DNA of 64,000 nt from NCBI RefSeq assembly GCF_022539505.1, contig NC_061510.1, forward strand, positions 264,749,687 through 264,813,686. The letters are read 5' to 3'. This stretch comes from Lolium rigidum. Lineage: Eukaryota > Streptophyta > Magnoliopsida > Poales > Poaceae. Position numbers and translations under genes: made by a program. Below, in pieces: positions 20,870 to 32,182 of this stretch; position 1 is the stretch's first letter, and each line of letters begins with the position of its first letter. The notes beneath the pieces are model-generated. The model was not told the DNA's origin, made no database searches, and was given only the letters and a program-made list of their open reading frames with translations.

Positions 20870-21655
20870 GCGAAATTCAAAATCTCATAGCGGCAAAACT
20901 TCCCGCCCACAAAATACAAAAATTTCACACGCTTCCAAATTCCGATTCTACCCCCGTGGAGATGACAAGAAAGTCGGTTGGTGGGGGTCCGGCCGTCATT
21001 TTTTGGATCACCACCTCCCTAGCCCCGGATACCCTCCCAAAAAAATTCATTTCCCTCACTCTCTCATCTGAGACCACCCACCGGAACTTCTCAAGTCCCT
21101 CTCTCTACCACCTCCACGACCACCGCACCGGAACATCCCCGCCGGACTTCCCCGGCCTACCCGAGCCCTCGCGATCCTCGTCATCCGGCCGCCCGCCGGA
21201 GCCGCTTCATCGACGCTCGTCATCAACCGGACCGGATCATCCCCGCCGAACCTCGAAACCATATGCTCATCCAGCGAGTCTACCGCAGCCGCTTCAGCCT
21301 GCGGTATCGTCCACCCCACCGGAGCCGCTTCGCCGGATCCGTCGTCCACCGCATCGGATCTTGCTCACCGACACCGCCGTGCATGAACCGGATCTGCTTC
21401 ACCCGCGCCGTGCATGATCTAAACTCTTCTACTCGTCGCTTTTCTATTGCTTGCCTGCAAGTTCTTGTTTAATCTTGGGGGAACCTGTTTGTGCTAACGA
21501 CGCGCCGTTACGTCTTTGCAGATGAGATGAGTAACCATGAAGTGTAATGGCCGTCTCTCCAACCCCAAGTAGCACATGTAGCGTACTTCATCACCGGATC
21601 TATCAACCCCAAGAAGATCTGCTGTGACTCCCACAGAGTGCTTCTCCTAATGTAA
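20870..21655 (+). other. GC-rich leader with two exon-like segments
   Basis: After the array comes CCCGCCCACAAAATACAAAA and a CT/CG-rich stretch to about 21420 with long open frames on both strands, typical of GC bias and not of a protein. Around 21526-21655 a short segment with MKCNGRLSNPK and a stop, then CCTAATG|TAAGTCC, looks like a further exon of a non-coding or decayed transcript. It may be the 5' end of a transposon-carried gene belonging to the CACTA element that ends at 24263. Confidence 0.3.
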
Positions 21656-22929
21656 GTCCCTTGTTTTAGCGCCATGTTCTTGGTTCAGAAGCTTGTTTGT
21701 CTGAAGCTCTTTTAGTTCATTCCTAGCTATGACCGTAACACCTTGCTATTTTCTAGTTCATTGCTAACTTTAAGCGATTGAACATTTTGGTTTGCATTCC
21801 CTGCTCTGTAGATGTAGCCATCATAACTTCTATCTTGCTCAGTCGTTGTTACAAAAATTATAGGTCGCTACTATTTTGTTCATGCCAATATTGTTCTTCA
21901 AAAGCTGCTATCACTCTACTATCTAGCTATGACCGTAAGTATTTAGTTTGGCATGCTATCACTCGCTTATCTAGCCCGTAGTACAAATAAACTTGTCATA
22001 CTACTAGATAATAATTTTGTGTGCCATCTTGTTCTTCAAAAGCTGCATTATTGACTTGTTTCTCCGACTTGGCATGACGCTCACATATGGAATGCTCGAA
22101 CATATTGGTTTGCATTCCCTCTTATACAAGTTCACGAGTGATCCCACTATATTCCGTATCTGGTCCATCCTAAGCTCCAGCCATTAACTATCCTCTATGT
22201 GTTGCTCATTACAAGTTTATATCCCGAAACATCTTGATTTGCATCCCTTTCACTATAAGTTCAGGAGTATTATTTAGTTCATGGCCAATTTGAAGTAATT
22301 GCACTTGGCACATGTTGGTTCACATTCCCTCTTCTTTAGCTTTTGCCATCGTAACTTCTATTTTTGGTTTACATTCCTCGCTTCGTAGATGTAGCCATCA
22401 TAACTTCATCTTGCTCAGTCGTTGTTACAAAATTTATAGCCTGCTACTATGTTGTTCATGCCAATTTTGTACTCCCTGAACATGTTGGTTTGCATGGGAC
22501 TTGACAGTAGTAAGTCTGCTGTTTCATTCTAACGTGCTCTGTTATATTGGCTGTTAGTATGCGGCATGCACTCTTTGTTTGCTTATTGTGCGCATTACAA
22601 TGATCTTGTTATAACAACGAAATGATGAGTTCCAAATTCTTTGGCAAACAATATTGTAGTGTCTTTGCCTTTCCATTGTTGCTGTCTTAACTTGTAAGGA
22701 CTTTGTTTCAGATATAGGTGGTGCATGGACAACTTAAAAGATTGCCGAATGGCTTCATTGTATTGCTAGGTTCAATTACCATTCAATTTCTCTTGGTTCT
22801 GTAATATTTTTCAAAGCCTTGCAGCTGATGTAATATTTAGTTAGTTTTTATAGTTCTTCGATTTTTCTTGGTGCTTATGGTAGGAGGCTATCCGACGAAA
22901 TCATGTGCTAGTATTCTCGATCTAAATGC
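21656..22929. other. Intron-like AT-rich DNA with an internal duplication
   Basis: No ORF supported. About 80 bp at 21785-21862 (GTAGATGTAGCCATCATAAC, TTGCTCAGTCGTTGTTACAA) recurs at 22386-22440. Related words TTGGTTTGCATTCCCT recur at about 22105. Confidence 0.5.
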
Positions 22930-23940
22930 GATCCCATCCCTAAAGGCCCATTTAGCTAAATTAATGATCAGAGGGCCACTACTTGCCAACAAACACGATT
23001 GGTCGGCCCACTTGCTTAATGTGGGCCAGACTAAAGTGGGCCCACAAGTTTATTGGGCCGGCCCGGTTACACGATAGAGGGCCCACATTTATTATTGTGC
23101 GGGCCCACTATGTTGTTGGGCCGGCCCACTTGCTATATGGTGGACCCCACATACTAAATGGGCCGGCCCAATAACAGGAATGTGAGACCCACCTGTGTTT
23201 TTGGCCCGGCCCACTATCTTGGTGGGCCAGCCCACTTGACATATGGTGGACCCCACATACTTAATGGGCTGGCCCTTTAACAGGAAAGTGGGACCCACCT
23301 GTGTTTTTGGCCCGGCCCACTATTTTGTTGGGCCAACCCAATTGCTATACTGTGGACCCCATTCACTAAATGGGCCGGCCCATTAACAGGAATGTGGGAC
23401 CCACCTATGTTTTGGCCCGGCCCACTCTCTTGTTGGGCCAGCCCACTTGCTATATGGTGGACCCCGCACACTAAATGGGCCGGCCCTTTAACAGGAAAGT
23501 GGGACCCACCTGTGTTTTTGGCCCGGCCCACTACCTTGTTGGGCCGGCCCACTCGCTATATGGTGGACCCCACATGCTAAATGGGCCGGCCCATTAACAG
23601 GAAAGTGGGACCCACATGCTAATTGGGCCGGCCCACTAACTTCTTGGGCCTGCCCAGTTGCTTTAAGGTGGACCCCACATATTAAAAGGGCCGGCCCGAT
23701 AACAGGAACGTGGGCCCCACATGTCTTGTGGGCCGGCCCTTTTGCCTGTTGACCGGTCAAACGAGTGCATTCGGCCCGGCCCACATGCTTAGTGGGCCGG
23801 CCCCTTTAAGTTTTGACCAGTCAACCTTAGAGGTTAGGCCCGACCCACGTACTTAATGGACCAGCCCAGCTATATAGTTGACCGGTCAAACTAAGTCAGC
23901 TGGCCCGGACCGCAAACTTAATGGGCCGGCCCGCTTAAGA
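22930..23940. repeat. CACTA subterminal array A (GGGCCGGCCC palindromes)
   Basis: About six units of 98-111 bp, landmarked by TTGC.ATATGGTGGACCCC at about 23130, 23232, 23341, 23446, 23551 and 23650, each carrying several GGGCCGGCCCA or GGCCCGGCCCA palindromes. Next to the terminus, TTGACCGGTCAA is at 23749-23760 and 23878-23889, with a variant at 23813-23824. Dense subterminal repeats near the ends are typical of CACTA elements, where they bind the transposon's own protein. Confidence 0.8.
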
Positions 23941-24263
23941 CGTGGCTTGCCTCGTGTGGGCCTACCATCTACCACGGGGTTTTAGCCGGTTAACTCCGTT
24001 AACTGCCAGTTAACGGCGTCTGCCACGTGTCAGTTTGCATGACGTCAGCAGTCAACGGGCTCCCGAAAACACTTGCGCAACGGTCCGATTTTCCGTGGCG
24101 GAAGGGCGCCCAAACGCGACGGACCGAAAAAAACGTCGTAGGACTTTGCCTGACGCAGTTTCGACAACAGAACCCATATCGTCGGGTTAGGCCCATAGGC
24201 GACGAAAAATACCCCTTAGTGGACGATTTTGGGACGTTGTCTATCAGAACTTTTCTTGTAGTG
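23941..24263. mobile_element. CACTA element A, right terminus
   Basis: Ends CTTTTCTTGTAGTG at 24263, the reverse complement of CACTACAAGAAAAG at 30794. The last ~320 bp match the inverted terminus of element B closely (for example GTCCGATTTTCCGTGGCGGA and the reverse complement in B). The 3' flank is CCA. The left end of this element was not found, so its full extent is unknown; it probably includes array A and perhaps the leader at 20870. Confidence 0.8.
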
Positions 24264-24617
24264 CCATGAACAATTTTAAGGGTGGAAGACTTCGTCTTCC
24301 ACTAAAATTTGAAGTAACTCTAAAAAGTTTTCAACCCTGCTAAAGCTCCGCTGAAGTGCACTAACCCTCATAGAGTCTTGAACCCCCGCTAGGATCGTTA
24401 AGAAGTTTCAGATCTAACACCTACATGGAATAGTCAACCTCTTCATGAAGCTCGCCATCGGCAGGAATCCATCACGTCTCCCAGAAGATGAAGCAACGAC
24501 CTTCTCAACAATGGCACTTCTACAGAAGAATGGAGTCTAACTTTAGTTAAACCTTACAACCTCCCTAGTCCCACGCTTAGTAATCTCGGGACGAGATTAT
24601 TTTAAGGGTGGAAGATC
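24264..24617 (+). mobile_element. Chromovirus-type gypsy 3' internal tail
   Basis: Just before the LTR start lies AATCTCGGGACGAGATTATT followed by TTTAAGGGTGGAAGATC, the familiar end of pol plus polypurine tract of Tekay/Del-type chromoviruses. A second TTTTAAGGGTGGAAG occurs at about 24274, so the tract region is duplicated or rearranged. The rest of pol was displaced or lost at the CACTA insertion. Confidence 0.55.
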
Positions 24618-25494
24618 TGTAACACCCCAACTTTTGCAAACTTGTTTATTTGTCCCTAATGCAAAAATTAGGGGGAACAAAAACTTTATCTATAAACTAA
24701 TTAGATGAATTGCCTTGATCTGTTTGTTATGATGAATTGCCTTGATCTGTTGGTAGATGAATTGTCTTGATTTGCTTGTTGAGTTTTGTTTTGAGCTACC
24801 CGTAAGAACAACACCTCTAGTAAACAAGCAACTCACTAAATAAAACACATGTGTGGCTTAGGAAGAATTGTTTTCCTTCTTACTACATCAAACCCTTCTC
24901 CTGATGGCAACTTGAGCGTACCATCTTGATATTCCTCTTTGTGTAAATCTAGCTCAAATCATCCTTAATTCAAAACTTGGTATCATCTACCCCTTGCTAA
25001 ATCCTTCTCTTATACCCACTCATCCTGGTTGATTCTGAAGCCAAGTCAACAATCTGTTTCGGCAGACTTATAAGATTCCAACTTTGGCAGTTGATCTCTT
25101 AGCACCCACAACTGTTATTGGTGATCTCAATGCATCGATCCCATCTATGCAACACCCTCTTCAATCTCCACATCTTGCATGTCTCAGTCTATCCTTGCAA
25201 AACATATATTCCACTTGATCTTATACCCTATCCAATGATTCAACTCAAGATCACTTCCTTCACTTTTACCTCTTGTTTTTATTCAAGTTTAATCCAAACA
25301 AAACCAAGAGTGGGAATGATGGGTACATTTTGTAGCCACCACCTACCCTTGAAAACACTCCTCCCTAAATGAGTTTTCTTTCTCAAAACTCTATTGTTTT
25401 TCTTCTCTGGTTTTGACCACAAAACCACTGTTAGTCTTACTAATACTCTTTAAAATGTTTTCTTCAAATAACAAGTGAGATTGTGGATGGTATT
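24618..25494 (+). mobile_element. Chromovirus LTR, 5' part (cut by insertion)
   Basis: Starts TGTAACACCCCAACTTTTGC directly after the polypurine tract. It is AT-rich, without ORFs, and carries short tandem words (GATGAATTGCCTTGATCTGT twice at about 24700-24755). It is interrupted at 25495 by the next LTR; the remainder was not found downstream. Confidence 0.55.
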
Positions 25495-27097
25495 TGATAC
25501 GTCTCCGATGTATCGATAATTTCTTATGTTCTATGCCATATTATTGATGATACCTACATGTTTTATGCACACTTTATGTCATATTCGTGCATTTTCTGGA
25601 ACTAACCTATTAACAAGATGCCGAAGTGCCAGTTCTGTTTTCTCGCTGTTTTTGGTTTCAGTAAATCCTAGTAACGAAATATTCTCGGAATTGGACGAAA
25701 CGAAGACCCGGGGGCCTATTTCGCCACGAACCTTCCAGAAGACCGAAGAGCATACGAAGTGGGGCCACGAGGTGGCCGAGACCACATGGCGGCGCGGCCG
25801 GGGGGGCCCGCGCCGCCCGTGGTGTGGGCCCTCCGTCGCCCCGACTCGCCCTTCCGCCTACTTAAAGCCTCCGTCACGAAACCCCGATGCGAAAAACCAC
25901 GATACGGAAAACCCTACTGAGACGCCGCCGCCGCCGATCCCATCTCGGGGGATTCTGGAGATCTCCTCCGGCACCCTGCCGGAGAGGGGATTCATCTCCC
26001 GGAGGACTCTACACCGCCATGGTCGCCTCCGGAGTGATGAGTGAGTAGTTCACCCCTGGACTATGGGTCCATAGCAGTAGCTAGATGGTTGTCTTCTCCT
26101 CATTGTGCTTCATTGTTGGATCTTGTGAGCTGCCTAACATGATCAAGATCATCTATCCGTAATACTCTATGTTGTGTTTGTCGGGATCCGATGGATAGAG
26201 AATACCATGTTATGTTAATTATCAAGTTATTGCATATGTGTTGTTTATGATCTTGCATGCTCTCCGTTATTAGTAGAGGCTCTGGCCAAGTTGATGCTAG
26301 TAACTCCAAGAGGGAGTATTTATGCTCGATAGTGGGTTCATGCCTGCATTGACACCTGGGACAGTGACAAGCAAGTTCTAAGGTTGTGTTGTGCTGTTGC
26401 CACTAGGGATAAAACATTGATGCTATGTCCGAGGATGTAGTTATTGATTACATTACGCACCATACTTAATGCAATTGTCTGTTGCTTTGCAACTTAATAC
26501 TGGAAGGGGTTCGGACGATAACTCCGAAGGTGGACTTTTTAGGCATAGATGCGAGTTGGATGGAGGTCTATGTACTTTGTCGTAATGCCCAATTAAATCT
26601 CACTATACTTATCATGACATGTATGTGCATTGTTATGCCCTCTCTATTTGTCAATTGCCCGATCTGTAATTTGTTCACCCAACATGCTTTTATCTTATGG
26701 GAGAGACACCTCTAGTGAACTGTGGACCCCGGTCCATTCTTTTAATATCGAAATACAAATCGCTCGCAATACTTGTTTTACTATTTTCTCTCGCAAACAA
26801 TCATCTTCCACACAATACGGTTAATCCTTTGTTACAGCAAGCCGGTGAGATTGACAACCTCACCGTTTCGTTGGGGCAAAGTACTTTGGTTGTGTTGTGC
26901 AGGTTCCACGTTGGCGCCGGAATCCCTGGTGTTGCGCCGCACTACATCCCGCCGCCATCAACCTTCAACGTGCTTCTTGGCTCCTCTCCGGTTCGATAAA
27001 CCTTGGTTTCTTTCTCGAGGGAAAACTTGCTGCTGTGCGCATCATACCTTCCTCTTGGGGTTGCCCAACGAACGTGTGAAATACACGCCATCAAGCA
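25495..27097 (+). mobile_element. 5' LTR of gag-only Athila-like element
   Basis: Starts TGATACGTCTCCGATGTATC and ends around GCCATCAAGCA, just before TCCGGCGCCGTTGCCGGGAG, which fits an Athila-type primer binding site. Its first ~175 bp match the 3' LTR at 30620. The 5' edge is firm, the 3' edge approximate. Same family as 1-322. Confidence 0.75.
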
Positions 27098-27104
27098 TAT
27101 TTTC

Positions 27105-27122
27105 TCCGGCGCCGTTGCCGGG
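27105..27122 (+). promoter_or_regulatory. Primer binding site, Athila type
   Basis: TCCGGCGCCGTTGCCGGG, close to TGGCGCCGTTGCCGGGGA, which I associate with Athila-type elements. It marks the LTR/internal boundary. Confidence 0.5.
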
Positions 27123-27351
27123 AGATCAAGACACGCCGCAAGGGGAGTCTCCACTTCTCAATCTCTTTACTTTGTTTTTGTCTTGCTTTATTTTATTTAC
27201 TACTTTGTTTGCTGCACTTATATCAAAACACAAAAAAATTAGTTGCTAGCTTTACTTTATTTACTTGTCTTGTTTGCTATATCAAAAACACACAAAAAAT
27301 TAGTTTACTTGCATTTACTTTATCTAGTTTGCTTTATTTACTACTGCTAAA

Positions 27352-28030
27352 ATGAGTAATCCTCGAAGTTGAAGTTCGTTCATTTAAGCAACAAGGAGGA
27401 GAATGTTTAAAAGATGCTTGGTATAGAATTAGTGATGCCCATAATAGGTGCACTAAGAAACACTCCACCACTATCCTACTCAGGAATTTTTATGTTGGTA
27501 TCTCTAGCTGGAATAGATATGTTCTTGATTGTCTCGCGGGGGGTAACTTTCTAAGTGCTCCCTCTTTAGAGGCTAGTTGCATTATTGCGAGTTTATTTGG
27601 AACACCACCTGTTAATGAAATTAAAATTGAAACCTCCCTTGAGGATGTTATGAAAAAATTGGAAACCATAGAGAAAAATTTTAGTGTTGAAACTAAGTTG
27701 GAGATGTTACTTGTTAAAACTGATAAACTTGATAAATCCTTAGGAGGAATTGATGAAAGAATTAGTGTCCTAGGAACTTGTGTTGACCATGATAATCAAA
27801 TTAATAGGATTGGCGAACCTGAAAAAGCTATGGGAACTTTGGGTTCAACCTTTTCATCTTTACAGTTTAGAGAGAAAGCTTATGTGGGAAAGGAGCAAAA
27901 GTTTATGTATGCCTCTAAAGTGCCTAAACCGAAGAAATATTATTATAGGCCTAAAATTGACAAAGCCCCTATTACCACTGCAAATGGGGGAGCTTATGAT
28001 ATCAATGCTCCATCTCGCGATAATACTTGA
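27352..28030 (+). pseudogene. Gag-like protein of Athila-like element, frameshifted
   Basis: ATG 27352 (MSNPRS then a stop) with a quick frame change to EVRSFKQQGGECLKDAWYRI, then LLRNFYVGISSWNRYVLDCL and SLEDVMKKLETIEKNFSV, ending at TGA 28028-28030. The core LLRNFYVGI..WNR.VLDCLAGG follows the Gag domain of Athila elements. A coiled-coil-like Leu/Lys/Glu stretch and a basic tail (KVPKPKKYYYRPK) follow. At roughly 220 residues it is much shorter than autonomous Gag-Pol, and no protease or RT follows, so the element depends on others. Confidence 0.6.
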
Positions 28031-30619
28031 TATACACTTTCTGCGCCTAGCTGAAAGGCGTTAAAGAAAAGCGCTTATGGGAGACAACCAATGTTTTTAC
28101 TACAGCATTTTTGTTTTATATTTGAGTCTTGGAAGTTGTTTACTACTGTAGCAAACTCTCCTTATCTTAGTTTTGAGTTTTGTTGTGCCAAGTAAAGTCT
28201 TTGATAGTAAAGTAAGTACTAGATTTGGATTACTGCGCAGTTACAGATTTCTTTGCTGTCACGAATCTGGGTCTACCTCCCTGTAGGTAGCTCAGAAAAT
28301 TAAGCCAATTTACGTGCATGATCCTCAGATATGTACGCAACTTTCATTCAATTTGAGAATTTTCATTTGAGCAAGTCTGGTGGCCTAATAAAATCCATCT
28401 TTACGGACTGTTCTGTTTTGACAGATTCTGCCTATTATTTCGCATTGCCTCTTTTGCTATGTTGGATGAATTTCTTTGATCCATTAATGTCCAGTAGCTT
28501 TATGCAATGTCCAGAAGTGTTAAGAATGATTGTGTCACCTCTGAACATGTGAATTTTTATTATGCACTAACCCTCTAATGAGTTGTTTCGAGTTTGGTGT
28601 GGAGGAAGTTTTCAAGGATCAAGAGAGGAGTATGATGCAATATGATCAAGGAGAGTGAAAGCTCTAAGCTTGGGGATGCCCCGGTGGTTCACCCCCGCAT
28701 ATTCTAAGAAGACTCAAGCGTCTAAGCTTGGGGATGCCCAAGGCATCCCCTTCTTCATCGACAACATTATCAGGTTCCTCCCCCGAAACTATATTTTTAT
28801 TCCGTCACATCTTATGCACTTTGCTTGGAGCGTCGGTTTGTTTTTGTTTTTTGTTTTGTTTGAATAAAATGGATCCTAGCATTCACTTTATGGGAGGGAG
28901 ACACGCTCCGCTGTAGCATATGGACAAGTATGTCCTTAGGCTCTACTCATAGTATTCATGGCGAAGTTTCTTCTTCGTTAAATTGTTATATGGTTGGAAT
29001 TGGAAAATGCTACATGTAGTAAATCTAAAATGTCTTGGATAATTTGATACTTGGCAATTGTTGTGCTCATGTTTAAGCTGCTGCATCATATACTTTGCAC
29101 CCATTAATGAAGAAATACTTAGAGCTTGCTAATTTGGTTTGCATATTTGGTTTCTCTAGAGTCGAGATAACATCTAGTATTGAGTTTTGAACAACAAGGA
29201 AGACGGTGTAGAGTCTAATAATGTTTACAATATGTCTTTTATGTGAGTTTTGCTGCACCGTTCATCCTTGTGTTTGTTTCAAATAACCTTGCTAGCCTAA
29301 GCCTTGTATCGAGAGGGAATACTTCTCATGCATCCAAAATACTTGAGCCAACCACTATGCCATTTGTGTCCAGACATACCTACCTACTACATGGTATTTA
29401 TCCGCCATTCCAAAGTAAATTGCTTGAGTGCTACCTTTAAAATTCCATCATTCACCTTTGCAATATATAGCTCATGGGACAAATAGCTTAAAAACTATTG
29501 TGGTATTGAATATGTACTTATGCACTTTATCTCTTATTAAGTTGCTTGTTGTGCGATAACCATGTTTCGGGGACGCCATCAACTATTCCTTGTTGAATAT
29601 CATGTGAGTTGCTATGCATGTCCGTCTTGTCTCAAGTAAGAGAGATCTACCACCTTAATGGTTGGAGCATGCATATTGTTAGAGAAGAACATTGGGCCGC
29701 TAACTAAAGCCATGATTCATGGTGGAAGTTTCATTTTGGACATATATCCTCAATCTCATATGAGAATAATAATTGTTGCCACATGCTTATGCATTAAAGA
29801 GGAGTCCATTATCTGTTGTCCATGTTGTCCCGGTATGGATGTCTAAGTTGAGAATAATCAAAAGCGAGAAATCCAAAATGCGAGCTTTCTCCTTAGACCT
29901 TTGTACGAGCGGCATGGAGGTACCCCATTGTGACACTTGGTTAAAACATGTGCATTGCAAAGATCCGGTAGTCCAAGCTAATTAGGACAAGGTGCGGGCA
30001 CTATTAGTATACTATGCATGAGACTTGCAACTTGTAAGATATAATTTTCATAACTCATATGCTTTATTACTACCGTTGACAAAATTGTTTCATGTTTTCA
30101 AAATAAAAGCTCTAGCACAAATATAGCAATCGATGCTTTCCTCTTTGAAGGACCATTCTTTTTACTTTTATGTTGAGTCAGTTCACCTATCTCTCTCCAC
30201 CTCAAGAAGCAAACACTTGTGTGAAGCTGTGCATTGATTCCTACATACTTGCATATTGTACTTGTTATATTACTCTATGTTGACAATTATCCATGAGATA
30301 TACATGTTACAAGTTGAAAGCAACCGCTGAAACTTAATCTTCCTTTGTGTTGCTTCAATACCTTTACTTTGATTTATTGCTTTATGAGTTAACTCTTATG
30401 CAAGACTTATTAATACTTGTCTTGAAGTACTATTCATGAAAAGTCTTTGCTTTATGATTCACTTGTTTACTCATGTCATTACCATTGTTTTGATCGCTGC
30501 ATCCACTACATATGTTTACAAATAGTATGATCAAGGTTATGATGGCATGTCACTTCGGAAATTATCTTTGTTATCGTTTTACTCGCTCGGGACGAGCAAG
30601 AACTAAGCTTGGGGATGCT
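28031..30619. other. Non-coding internal region of Athila-like element
   Basis: 2.6 kb without a supported ORF. It contains AAGCTTGGGGATGCCC at about 28666 and 28724 and ends with CTAAGCTTGGGGATGCT (polypurine tract) just before the 3' LTR at 30620. Much of it has a minus-strand counterpart in 59369-61900, so the two elements share this backbone although their ORFs differ. Confidence 0.7.
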
Positions 30620-30793
30620 TGATACGTCTCCGACGTATCGATAATTTCTTATGTTCTATGCCATATTATTGATGATACCTACATGTTTTATGCACACTTT
30701 ATGTCATATTCGTGCATTTTCTGGAACTAACCTATTAACAAGATGCCGAAGTGCCAGTTGCTGTTTTCTGCTGTTTTTGGTTTCAGAAATCCT
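30620..30793 (+). mobile_element. 3' LTR of the same element, truncated by CACTA insertion
   Basis: TGATACGTCTCCGACGTATC follows the polypurine tract. Homology to 25495 runs to TTTCAGAAATCCT, then CACTACAAGAAAAG begins at 30794. The rest of the LTR was not found elsewhere in the window. Confidence 0.85.
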
Positions 30794-31120
30794 CACTACA
30801 AGAAAAGTTCTGATAGACAACGTCTCAAAATCGTCCGCTAAGGGGTATTTTTCGTCGCCCATGGGCCTAACCCGACGATATGGGTTCTGTTGTGGAAACT
30901 GCGTCAGGCAAAGTCCAACGACGTTTTTTCGGTCCGTCGCGCTTGGGCGCCCTTCCGCCACGGAAAATCGGACCGTTGCGCAAGTGTTTCCGGGAGCCCG
31001 TTGACTGCCGACGTCATGCAAGCCGACACGTGGCGGACGCCGTTAACTGGCAGTTAACGGCGTTAACCGGCTGAAACCCCGTGGTAGATGGTAGGCCCAC
31101 ACGAGGCCTGCCACGTCTTA
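30794..31120. mobile_element. CACTA element B, left terminus
   Basis: CACTACAAGAAAAGTTCTGA starts at 30794, preceded by CCT, the probable 3-bp target duplication. About 320 bp mirror the end of element A. Coding-like exons inside the element point leftward, so this is probably the 3' terminus of an element lying on the minus strand. Its other end is not visible; a retrotransposon at 33214 interrupts it. Confidence 0.8.
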
Positions 31121-32035
31121 AGCGGGCCGGGCCAGCTGACATAGTTTGACCGGTCAACTATATAGCTGGGCTGGTCCATTAGTTACGTGGGCCGGGCCTA
31201 ACCTCTAAGGTTGACTGGTCAAAACTTAAATGGGCCGGCCCATTTAACATGTGGGGTCCACCTTACAACTATATCGGGCCGGCCCAAGAAGCAAGTGGGC
31301 CGGGCCGAAACACGGGTGGGTCCCACTTTCCTGTTAAAGGGCCAGCCCATTTAGTGTGTGGGGTCCACCGTGTAGCAAGTGGGCCGGGCCAAAAACACAG
31401 GTGGGTCCCACTTTCCAGGTTAAAGGGTCGGCCCATTTAGTATGTGGGGTCCACCATATAGCAAGTGGGCCGGCCCAACAAGATAGTGGGCCGGGCCAAA
31501 AACACAGTGGGTCCCACTTTCCTGTTAAAGGGCCGGCCCATTTGGTGTGTGGGGTCCACCATATAGCAAGTGGGCCGGCCCAACAAGATAGTGGGCGGGC
31601 CAAAAGCACTGAGTGGGTCCCACCTTCTCGTTAAAAGGCCGGCCCATTTAGTATGTGGGGTCCACCATATAGCAAGTGGGCCGGCCCAACAAGATAGTGG
31701 GCCGGGCCAAAAACACATGTGGGTCCCACCTTCCCGTTAAAGGGCCGGCCCATTTAGTATGTGGGGTCCACCATATAGCAAGTGGGCCGGCCCAAAAAGA
31801 TAGTGGGCCGGCCAAAAACACATGTGGGTCCCACCTTCCTGTTAAAGGGCCGGCCCATTTACCATGTGGGACCACCATATACCAAATGGGCTGGCCCAAC
31901 AAGATAGTGGGCCGGCCCAATAAGCATGTGGATCCCACTATCGTGTAACCGGGCCGGCCTACTAAAGAAGTGGGCCGGCCCAAAATGAAAGTGGGTCCCA
32001 CACTACTCTAAGTGGGCCGGCCCAATCTGTTGTAG
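31121..32035. repeat. CACTA subterminal array B
   Basis: Inverted relative to array A. Units of mostly 100-106 bp are landmarked by CCACCATATAGCAAGTGGGC at about 31452, 31558, 31663 and 31768, with variants at 31372 and 31868, and many GGGCCGGCCC words. TTGACCGGTCAA lies at 31146-31157, with variants at 31211-31222 and 32048-32059. Confidence 0.8.
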
Positions 32036-32182
32036 TGCCCTACTTGTTTGACTAGTCAACATGCATTAAATTTCATGAGCCTAAAATCTGATATCAATGA
32101 TACACACAATTACATACACAAATAAAACAAGTAGGAAAATTACAAGGCAATTCATGTGCCCAAATAAAAAAATTACATAGAA

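Noticed and set aside
21056..21349. GC-rich ORFs on both strands near 21.1 kb
   Set aside because: Open in several frames at once because of CG/CT bias; no conserved motif. Kept only as a leader-like region.
22930..23940. Regular repeats as a CRISPR-like array
   Set aside because: Units are ~105 bp, variable, and all parts repeat; no unique spacers. They belong to a CACTA subterminal region.
31249..32001. Repetitive GGPAH/GRPT-type ORFs on both strands
   Set aside because: Pure translation of the ~105-bp CACTA repeats; period-driven openness.
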